Positions 1 through 4,984 of a stretch of 6,319 nt of DNA are shown here, one piece after another. The stretch is from Gammaproteobacteria bacterium (GTDB lineage: Bacteria; Pseudomonadota; Gammaproteobacteria; SZUA-229). Position numbers and translations under genes: made by a program. The stretch is taken from the NCBI GenBank assembly GCA_029879605.1, contig JAOUQA010000131.1, positions 1-6,319 of the forward strand, written 5' to 3'. Numbering within the stretch: position 1 is the stretch's first letter; every line of letters begins with the position of its first letter. The notes beneath the pieces are model-generated. The model was not told the origin of the DNA. It saw only the letters and a list, made by a program, of their open reading frames with translations, and searched no databases.

Positions 1-754
1 AGAAACGGTAAAAATCACGATTCTGGCCAAAGGCCCGGGCATAAATATCGGTTGCCGTTGCATCACCTTCACCGCGTACTACTTCTGAATCACGATAAGC
101 TTCGGCCAGGACAACTTTACTCTGACGATCAGCATCGGCTCGAATACGTTCGGCAGACTCAGCACCTTTTGATCTGAAGTCCCTGGCAACACGTTCACGC
201 TCTGCACGCATACGACTATATACCGAGCTACTGACTGACGAAGGCAGGTCAATGCGTTTAATACGCACATCAACCACTTCAATACCCAGTGTCTTGGCTT
301 TTTCACTGGCCAGTTCCGTCATCACACCCATGATTTCAGTACGATCACCTGCTACAACTTCCTGGATGGTGCGTTTACCAAATTCATCACGCAGACCTTT
401 ATTAATAGTCTCATATAACAGGCTGCCCGCACGTGACTCTTCACCCGTGGTTTTCTTGAAATATTCTTCAACATCAATAATGCGCCATTTGACGAAGGAA
501 TCGACAATCAGGTCTTTTTTCTCGCCGGTGAAAAAACTTTCTGCCTTGGCATCGATGGTCATAATTCGTTTATCAAATGTTTTTACATTGTGAATAAACG
601 GAATTTTGAAATGTATTCCCGGCTCATAATCTGATGCAATAATTTCACCAAATTTGAATTTAATCGCCAGTTCACGTTCATCAACATAAAATATAGACAT
701 CAGACCAAGCACAAGAGCAACAATAACGCCAATAATAGCAACTGGTTTATACAT
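1..754 (-). CDS. hflC: HflC, SPFH/prohibitin-family regulator of FtsH protease (3' end cut by window)
   Basis: HflC pairs with HflK in a large inner-membrane complex that encloses the AAA+ protease FtsH and limits its access to membrane substrates. The 251 visible codons start MYKPVAIIGV. One N-terminal membrane segment spans about residues 4-23, followed by DERELAIKFKFGE and an SPFH/band-7 domain to about residue 170. A charged alanine- and arginine-rich coiled-coil arm follows from about residue 180 (RMRAERERVARDF). The frame stays open to base 1, so the C-terminus lies outside; E. coli HflC is 334 residues, so roughly 40-80 residues are probably missing. The ATG overlaps the hflK stop by one base (TAATG), and a strong Shine-Dalgarno sits inside the end of hflK, so translational coupling is likely. 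The product and the start are both well supported. Confidence 0.97.
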   Translation of the reverse strand, partial: MYKPVAIIGVIVALVLGLMSIFYVDERELAIKFKFGEIIASDYEPGIHFKIPFIHNVKTFDKRIMTIDAKAESFFTGEKKDLIVDSFVKWRIIDVEEYFKKTTGEESRAGSLLYETINKGLRDEFGKRTIQEVVAGDRTEIMGVMTELASEKAKTLGIEVVDVRIKRIDLPSSVSSSVYSRMRAERERVARDFRSKGAESAERIRADADRQSKVVLAEAYRDSEVVRGEGDATATDIYARAFGQNRDFYRF

Positions 755-1899
755 TAGCGTGCCTCCCTTGTTCTTAAACTGTTACGACTACGCTCATTCT
801 CAACTGTTGTTGAACGGTTACGTTCCCGCGGCAATGTTGACTGCAGATTCTCAGGCATCTGTAAATTATAACTTTCATTACGAATTAGTTTATCCAGTGG
901 CAGGTACAACAGGTTGTTACCACCTTCTACATCAATCATAACTTTTGTTGAATTACTCAACACGTATTCAACCGTATCAAGATAAATACGATCACGGGTC
1001 ACAGCCGGTGCCTTGTTATATTCTTTTAACAACTGGGTAAAACGCTTGGCTTCACCTTCTGCCCTGGCAACCACTTCCTGTTTATAACCATCAGCTTCTT
1101 CACGTAAACGAGCTGCCTGACCACGTGCCTTGGGTATTACTTCGTTACGATAAGCTTCTGATTCATTAACCAGGCGTACTTTATCTTCACGGGCCTGAGT
1201 TACATCCTGGAAGGCATCACGTACCTGCTGGGGTGGATTGGCCTCCTGAATATTGACTTCAAAAACACTCAAACCAACGCCATAAGCATCAATAATTTGT
1301 TGAATGGTTTCCTTGATACGAGAAGCAATTTGATCACGACCCTCGGTCATAATAAAATCCATTTTACTGCGACCAATTACCTGCCTTAATGATGTTTCAG
1401 TAGCCTGGGACAAGGTAGTTTCAGGATAACGAACATTAAATACATAATTCGCCGCATCAGTAATCTGGTATTGCACCGAACCTTCAATATCAACGATATT
1501 CTCATCCTGGGTCAGCATGGTCGCCTTGACGGCAAACTGTTTACGTTCTGAGACATTAACTTTAGTCAGGCTTTCAATCGGATATGGCCAGTGCCAGTGT
1601 AGACCTGTCTGGGTGGTATCCACATGTTTACCAAAACGCTGAATAATGCCGCGCTCGGCTTCTTCCAGTTTATAAATACCGGTAAGCATCCAGATTGTAA
1701 AAATAATCAGCAGGATAATGCCAATACCCATTCCACCTGATGATGAATCGGATCCCTTTGAGCCTTTACTGCCGAAAATACCGCCCAGTGTTTCCTGGAA
1801 CTTACGAAAGACTTCATCTAAATCTGGTGGCCCCTGATCATTTCCACGGTTACCCCATGGATCCTGATTTTTATTGCCACCCGGTTCATTCCAGGCCAT
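754..1899 (-). CDS. hflK: HflK, SPFH/prohibitin-family partner of HflC and FtsH
   Basis: HflK is the other subunit of the HflKC inner-membrane complex that modulates FtsH. The 381-residue protein begins MAWNEPGGNKNQDPWG, the characteristic HflK start. A Gly/Asn/Asp-rich cytoplasmic N-terminus runs to about residue 56, and one membrane segment spans about 57-76 (MGIGIILLIIFTIWMLTGIY). The SPFH domain follows from about residue 79 (EEAERGIIQRFGK), then a charged coiled-coil arm at about 235-295 (KARGQAARLREEADGYKQEV). The C-terminal tail is Arg/Asn-rich and polar. E. coli HflK is 419 residues, so this one is somewhat short, mainly in the terminal regions. A GGAG ribosome site lies about 8 bases before the ATG (GCGGAGTCAGCGA-ATG). 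It lies 92 bases downstream of hflX and overlaps hflC by one base. No defects are visible. Confidence 0.97.
   Translation of the reverse strand: MAWNEPGGNKNQDPWGNRGNDQGPPDLDEVFRKFQETLGGIFGSKGSKGSDSSSGGMGIGIILLIIFTIWMLTGIYKLEEAERGIIQRFGKHVDTTQTGLHWHWPYPIESLTKVNVSERKQFAVKATMLTQDENIVDIEGSVQYQITDAANYVFNVRYPETTLSQATETSLRQVIGRSKMDFIMTEGRDQIASRIKETIQQIIDAYGVGLSVFEVNIQEANPPQQVRDAFQDVTQAREDKVRLVNESEAYRNEVIPKARGQAARLREEADGYKQEVVARAEGEAKRFTQLLKEYNKAPAVTRDRIYLDTVEYVLSNSTKVMIDVEGGNNLLYLPLDKLIRNESYNLQMPENLQSTLPRERNRSTTVENERSRNSLRTREAR
762..769 (-). promoter_or_regulatory. Shine-Dalgarno of hflC inside the 3' end of hflK
   Basis: The minus strand reads AAGGGAGG, 7 bases before the hflC ATG and within the last codons of hflK. 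It fixes the hflC start and, with the TAATG overlap, supports coupled production of HflK and HflC, which assemble together. Confidence 0.8.
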
Positions 1900-1940
1900 T
1901 CGCTGACTCCGCTTTTATTATCGATTAAAAAGGAACGCGC

Positions 1941-1969
1941 ATTGTAACCTGTTGAATTTGAAATTACAC
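1941..1969 (-). promoter_or_regulatory. Possible sigma70-type promoter for hflKC
   Basis: In the 92-bp hflX-hflK gap the minus strand carries TACAAT (1941-1946) as a possible -10. A 17-base spacer separates it from GTGTAA (1964-1969), which matches only 3 of 6 consensus -35 bases. No terminator is visible after hflX, so hflKC is probably also read through from upstream. This is inference from motif and spacing only. Confidence 0.3.
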
Positions 1970-1991
1970 CTTAATCAAGGCGAATCATTAA

Positions 1992-3305
1992 TTAGACAGC
2001 CTGGGCCAGGGAGGCACTGGCAGATTCTGGAAACAACTGCTGCTGAGGAATATTTTCCCGGCTTGCCAGCTGGAGCAATTCTCGACGGGCAATATTGATT
2101 TGTAACAGGTAGTTACCTGAAGCATCTGTATTCTCAGACTGAACAGCATGAATATCATAGAGTAAGGCACGAATCCTGGCCTGTTCCGGTGCCAGGCAGA
2201 GAATACCCGTCACCTGGTCGCGCCAGAAATAAGCCTCCAGCACCTGTTTCAGCTGGTCCAGGCCGTCCCCGGTTTTCGCCGATACCCAGACCCGTTTCAC
2301 CCGGCCCTCATCATCGGTTTCTATCCTGGGCTCGACTTCGAGGCGATCGATCTTGTTCATCACCTGAATCTGCGGCACCTCTTCAGCACCGATTTCTCTC
2401 AACACACTGTCAACCGCTTCAATATTTTCCAGCCGCAGTTCATCCGAGGCATCTATTACATGCAACAGTAAGTGAGCCTCTTCAGTCTCCTGTAATGTGG
2501 AGCGGAAGGCCGCAACCAGGTCATGTGGTAAATGCCGAATGAAGCCGACCGTATCCGCCAGTATGACTGACTGGGCATCACTGATCGGTAAACGACGTAG
2601 CGTGGGATCGAGGGTTGCAAACAATTGATCCTGGGCATAAACATCGGATTCAGTTAAGGCATTAAACAGGGTTGATTTACCGGCATTGGTATAACCCACC
2701 AGTGCAACTGTTGGTACTTCAGCTTTCTGTCGAGACTGTCGCCCCTGTTCACGCTGCTTGCGTACCTTAGCCAGGCGTTTATTAATCTGTTTAATACGCT
2801 GTGCCAGTAAACGACGGTCGGTTTCCAGCTGGGTTTCACCGGGGCCTCTTAAGCCTATGCCCCCTTTCTGCCGTTCCAGATGGGTCCAGCCCCTGACCAG
2901 CCGGGTCGAGAGGTGTTTAAGCTGAGCCAGTTCCACCTGTAACTTACCTTCAAAGGTGCGGGCACGCTGGGCGAAAATATCCAGGATCAGCCCGGTTCGA
3001 TCCAGCACTCGGCATTTGAACAGGGCTTCAAGATTTCTTTCCTGGGACGGACTCAGGGCATGATTGAATAAAACCAGCTCAATATTATTAGCCTCGATAT
3101 AATCAAGAATCTCTTCAGCCTTGCCTCGGCCAATAAAATATTTGGGATCAGGGGAATAACGACGGGTAGTCACCACATGCTCAACACTGGCGCCAGCGGA
3201 TGTCGCCAGTTCTTCGAATTCATTCAGGTTCTCACGATGATGCTCATCGTTTAGATCCATATGAACCAGAATTGCCCGTTCACCTATACCGGGACGTTCA
3301 AACAA
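1992..3305 (-). CDS. hflX: HflX, ribosome-splitting GTPase (TTG start)
   Basis: HflX is a cytoplasmic Obg/HflX-class GTPase that binds 50S and 70S ribosomes and splits stalled or stress-arrested ribosomes. The 437 residues align throughout with E. coli HflX (426). The N-terminal domain includes PKYFIGRGK (about 55-62) and LFNHALSPSQERNLE (about 79-93). The glycine-rich HflX signature GLRGPGETQLETDRR is at about 151-165, followed by a helical arm (KVRKQREQGRQSR). The G domain has G1 GYTNAGKST (204-212), a G2-region TLDPT (231-235), G3 DTVGF (251-255), G4 NKID (317-320) and G5 SAK (342-344). The start codon is TTG (3303-3305): homology begins exactly there (MFERPGIGERAILVH) and GAGGT lies about 7 bases upstream. 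The C-terminal end (LFPESASASLAQAV) differs from E. coli. Older texts link HflX to lambda lysogenization; ribosome rescue is the current view of the family. Confidence 0.97.
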   Translation of the reverse strand: MFERPGIGERAILVHMDLNDEHHRENLNEFEELATSAGASVEHVVTTRRYSPDPKYFIGRGKAEEILDYIEANNIELVLFNHALSPSQERNLEALFKCRVLDRTGLILDIFAQRARTFEGKLQVELAQLKHLSTRLVRGWTHLERQKGGIGLRGPGETQLETDRRLLAQRIKQINKRLAKVRKQREQGRQSRQKAEVPTVALVGYTNAGKSTLFNALTESDVYAQDQLFATLDPTLRRLPISDAQSVILADTVGFIRHLPHDLVAAFRSTLQETEEAHLLLHVIDASDELRLENIEAVDSVLREIGAEEVPQIQVMNKIDRLEVEPRIETDDEGRVKRVWVSAKTGDGLDQLKQVLEAYFWRDQVTGILCLAPEQARIRALLYDIHAVQSENTDASGNYLLQINIARRELLQLASRENIPQQQLFPESASASLAQAV

Positions 3306-3310
3306 TCGTA

Positions 3311-3316
3311 TACCTC
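3311..3316 (-). promoter_or_regulatory. Ribosome binding site that decides the TTG start of hflX
   Basis: The minus strand reads AATGAGGTATACGA and then TTG. The GAGGT core lies 6 bases before the TTG. No ATG or GTG in frame gives a better fit: the next in-frame ATG is codon 16, inside the conserved ILVHM stretch. The ATG overlapping this site is in another frame and opens only a six-codon ORF. Confidence 0.7.
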
Positions 3317-3342
3317 ATTACATTAATATGTAGAAAACCTGA

Positions 3343-3348
3343 ATTATA
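3343..3348 (-). promoter_or_regulatory. Candidate -10 box of an hflX promoter (perfect TATAAT)
   Basis: The minus strand reads TATAAT at 3348-3343, just past the hfq terminator stem and 37 bases before the hflX TTG. A -35 at 16-17 base spacing would fall in the terminator loop (CTCATA or TCTCAT), a poor match. This would be a promoter with a strong -10 and weak -35, or one that needs an activator. Its position fits restarting transcription for hflX-hflKC after hfq termination. Confidence 0.45.
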
Positions 3349-3351
3349 CAC

Positions 3352-3380
3352 GCAAAACGGCCGCTATGAGAGCGGCCGTT
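3352..3380 (-). terminator. Intrinsic terminator between hfq and hflX
   Basis: A perfect 10-bp inverted repeat (AACGGCCGCT at 3356-3365, AGCGGCCGTT at 3371-3380) encloses a 5-base loop, 27 bases after the hfq stop. Reading the minus strand, the GC-rich stem ends in TTTTGCG, a T tract of only four. It therefore looks functional but leaky, allowing some read-through into hflX. On the plus strand the bases after the stem (CTATTTG) are a poorer tail, so the minus orientation is preferred. Confidence 0.7.
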
Positions 3381-3407
3381 CTATTTGCTATTTGGGCTGT
3401 CTGTTAT

Positions 3408-3668
3408 TCAGCTATTCCCCGGACCGTCACTGTCACCGAAATCTTCGGTACCAACTGACCACTTAACGGGTCTTGCTGGCACAACAGTAGAAATCGCATG
3501 TTTGTAAACCATCTGGGTGACAGTATTACGCAGTAACACTGCAAACTGATCAAATGATTCCACCTGACCCTGCAGTTTTATGCCATTGACCAGGTAGATA
3601 GCCACAGGTACTCGTTCTTTACGTAGCGCGTTAAGGAAGGGTTCTTGCAGTGATTGCCCTTTTGGCAT
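3408..3668 (-). CDS. hfq: Hfq, Sm-like RNA chaperone
   Basis: Hfq forms a hexameric ring that anneals small RNAs to mRNA targets and affects RNA stability and translation. The 86-residue protein starts MPKGQSLQEPFLNALRKERV. Proximal-face (uridine-binding) residues are present: Q8, Q41, F42 and Y55-K56-H57 (YKH). Distal-face (A-rich) residues include Y25, G29, I30 and K31. The rim has R16, K17 and R19. Sm1 and Sm2 motifs (IYLVNGIKLQGQ; VYKHAISTVVP) are intact. Position 9 is Glu where E. coli and many homologues have Asp. The tail after VVPARPV is short (about 19 residues) and acidic (TEDFGDSDGPGNS); E. coli Hfq is 102 residues. A strong ribosome site precedes the ATG. It lies between miaA and hflX as in other gammaproteobacteria. 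Confidence 0.98.
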   Translation of the reverse strand: MPKGQSLQEPFLNALRKERVPVAIYLVNGIKLQGQVESFDQFAVLLRNTVTQMVYKHAISTVVPARPVKWSVGTEDFGDSDGPGNS

Positions 3669-3670
3669 GG

Positions 3671-3679
3671 TCCTCTCCC
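3671..3679 (-). promoter_or_regulatory. Strong Shine-Dalgarno of hfq
   Basis: The minus strand reads GGGAGAGGA, ending 2 bases before the hfq ATG, so the GGAG core lies at normal distance. It is preceded by an A/U-rich, probably unstructured stretch, consistent with high translation of hfq. Confidence 0.75.
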
Positions 3680-3703
3680 ATTTTTATAGTTTTAATATTG
3701 CCC

Positions 3704-3720
3704 ACTCATATGATCTGAGT
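3704..3720. repeat. 17-bp near-perfect palindrome in the hfq leader
   Basis: ACTCATATGATCTGAGT has 7 of 8 symmetric pairs around a central G; only position 6 against 12 fails. It sits 36-52 bases upstream of the hfq ATG. It could be a protein-binding dyad or a small RNA hairpin. No regulator can be named from the sequence. Confidence 0.45.
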
Positions 3721-3723
3721 ATG

Positions 3724-3735
3724 CTTGTTATTGTT
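3724..3735 (-). promoter_or_regulatory. A-R-N triplet run, possible Hfq autoregulation site
   Basis: The minus strand reads AAC-AAT-AAC-AAG, four consecutive A-R-N triplets, the pattern bound by the distal face of Hfq. It lies in the hfq leader, directly after a short hairpin and 56 bases before the ATG. Hfq represses its own translation by binding its leader in E. coli. The same role here is inferred, and requires that the hfq mRNA include this stretch. Confidence 0.35.
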
Positions 3736-3752
3736 AATCCTATATAAGGATT
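3736..3752. repeat. Short perfect inverted repeat in the hfq leader
   Basis: AATCCT and AGGATT are 6-bp arms around a 5-base ATATA loop. There is no T tract after it on the minus strand, so it is not a clear terminator. The minus-strand TATATA inside it (3741-3746) could also be a -10 box placing an hfq start near 3734, but no good -35 is found at 16-18 bases. Confidence 0.4.
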
Positions 3753-3796
3753 TTCTAATATTTAAAGATTCACGGGGTTATGTGTTGGTTCCGTGT

Positions 3797-4762
3797 TTAT
3801 AAGGATAGTGAAGTTTTCAATTTTTTCATCATTTCTGGCACATTCAGGCTGTTTGAATCAAAAAAATTACACATTTCCTCTTTTCTCAGCCATGTTAACT
3901 GTCTTTTGGCCAGTTGACGAGTCGCAGTAATGGCTTTTTCCGCCATTAAAGCCTCATCCATCCTGCCTTCCAGGTATTCCCAGACCTGGCGATAACCCAC
4001 ACAACGCATTGACGGCAACTCCAGATTCAGGTCACCCCTGGCCATTAATCCCTTTACTTCATCGACAAAACCCTGCTCCAGCATGAGTTGAAAGCGCTGG
4101 GCAATTCTTTGCCTTAATAACTCCCTGTCATCCGGTACCAGGGCAATTTTGATGACATCATAGGGCAAAGGCTCAGCCTGCTGCTCGGCCCAGAACTCGG
4201 TCAGACTTCGACCGGTCATTTCATAGACTTCCAGTGCACGCTGAATACGCTGGGGATCATTCGGGTGAATACGCTGTGCCGATTCAGGGTCAACACTGGC
4301 CAGGTACTGGTGCATAAAATCCCAGCCCTTGTCCGCTGCCTGCTGCTCAAGTGACTGCCTGATGCCCGTATCAGCCGATGGCAATTCTGACAGTCCTTGC
4401 TGTAATGCCCGGTAATACAGCATAGTGCCACCGGCCAGTACAGGGATACGTCCGGCAGCGGTAATCTCTGCCATTTCTCTTAAAGCATCCTGTCTAAAAC
4501 TGGCAGCAGAATAGGCCTCGGTGGGTTCGATAATATCAACCAGGCGATGGGGAGCACTGCTTAATACCGATGCATCCGGTTTTGCCGTACCTATATCCAT
4601 GTGTTTATACACCAGGGCGGAATCGACACTGATAATGTCACAGGGAAACCGCCTGACACATTCAACCGCCAGGTCAGTTTTACCCGAGGCCGTTGGACCC
4701 ATGATGAAAATGGCTTTAGGAACATTTTTAATTAGGGATTTTTGAATAATCAGTCCGGACAT
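3797..4762 (-). CDS. miaA: MiaA, tRNA dimethylallyltransferase
   Basis: MiaA transfers a dimethylallyl group from DMAPP to N6 of adenosine 37 in tRNAs that read UNN codons, the first step towards ms2i6A. The 321 residues begin MSGLIIQKSL. The P-loop is GPTASGKT (22-29). DSALVYKHMDIGTAKP follows at about 47-62, then LAGGTMLYYRAL (109-120), NDPQRIQRALEVYEMTGRS (168-186), and SMRCVGYRQVWEYLEGR (251-267). The C-terminal tRNA-binding ATRQLAKRQLTWLR is at 280-293. All expected blocks are intact and the length is typical (E. coli 316). The start is the ATG at 4760-4762. The next in-frame ATG is residue 21, at the edge of the P-loop, so it cannot be the start, even though the ribosome site (AAGAAA region) is weak. 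It lies 222 bp after mutL and 128 bp before hfq. Confidence 0.98.
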   Translation of the reverse strand: MSGLIIQKSLIKNVPKAIFIMGPTASGKTDLAVECVRRFPCDIISVDSALVYKHMDIGTAKPDASVLSSAPHRLVDIIEPTEAYSAASFRQDALREMAEITAAGRIPVLAGGTMLYYRALQQGLSELPSADTGIRQSLEQQAADKGWDFMHQYLASVDPESAQRIHPNDPQRIQRALEVYEMTGRSLTEFWAEQQAEPLPYDVIKIALVPDDRELLRQRIAQRFQLMLEQGFVDEVKGLMARGDLNLELPSMRCVGYRQVWEYLEGRMDEALMAEKAITATRQLAKRQLTWLRKEEMCNFFDSNSLNVPEMMKKLKTSLSL

Positions 4763-4819
4763 GCAATTTCTTATATTTAAGAGATAAATTCATCTAGTAA
4801 GCATTTAATATTTTCCATA

Positions 4820-4955
4820 AATAAACGCAAATAAACGGCTTTAATTTATGTGGTTTTGTATTTCGTTTCTAGTAATGTATATAGATACAACCAAAATCCC
4901 CAAACTATATTCAGCATAACAAAACATACTAACAAATAATCAATTTGCGTTTATT
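4820..4955. repeat. Inverted pair of AATAAACGCAAAT repeat units between mutL and miaA
   Basis: A perfect 13-bp inverted repeat has arms AATAAACGCAAAT (4820-4832) and ATTTGCGTTTATT (4943-4955), 110 bases apart. Both arms are part of longer runs of a 10-bp phrase. On the plus strand 4821-4840 reads ATAAACGCAA then ATAAACGGCT. On the minus strand 4969-4940 reads CGCAAATGAA, CGCGAATAAA, CGCAAATTGA. The A+T-rich interior has no gene. The right-hand unit ends 14 bases from the mutL stop. It resembles a small dispersed intergenic repeat or MITE-like element; copy number elsewhere cannot be seen here. Confidence 0.65.
4876..4903 (-). promoter_or_regulatory. Weak promoter candidate for miaA
   Basis: Inside the mutL-miaA gap the minus strand has TTGGGG (4898-4903), a 16-base spacer, and TATACA (4876-4881). 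This is a plausible but unconfirmed sigma70 pair about 114 bases before the miaA ATG. The gap is long for an operon and A+T-rich, which makes chance matches likely. Confidence 0.22.
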
Positions 4956-4984
4956 CGCGTTCATTTGCGGACTTTTCTAAACGT

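Noticed and set aside
252..593. A 113-codon plus-strand ORF
   Set aside because: It lies wholly antisense to hflC, whose frame gives a full-quality HflC protein. The antisense product is low-complexity Ser/Arg-rich with no recognisable domain and no ribosome site.
2189..2542. A 117-codon plus-strand ORF rich in Pro, Arg and Ser
   Set aside because: It is antisense to the conserved HflX G domain. Its composition is what the reverse of that coding sequence would give, and it resembles no known protein.
3771..3795. Possible terminator right after the miaA stop (CACGG ... CCGTG)
   Set aside because: The stem is only 5 bp with a 15-base loop and no T tract follows, so it would not terminate efficiently.
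4851..4893. Hairpin TGGTT-TT-GTAT against ATACAACCA in the mutL-miaA gap
   Set aside because: It is a 9-bp A/T-rich stem with a 2-base bulge and a 23-base loop. This is expected by chance in such A+T-rich sequence.
4811..4977. TTTTC direct repeats (4811-4815, 4973-4977) as a target-site duplication around the inverted repeat
   Set aside because: They are only 5 bp of low-complexity sequence and are not flush with the repeat ends.
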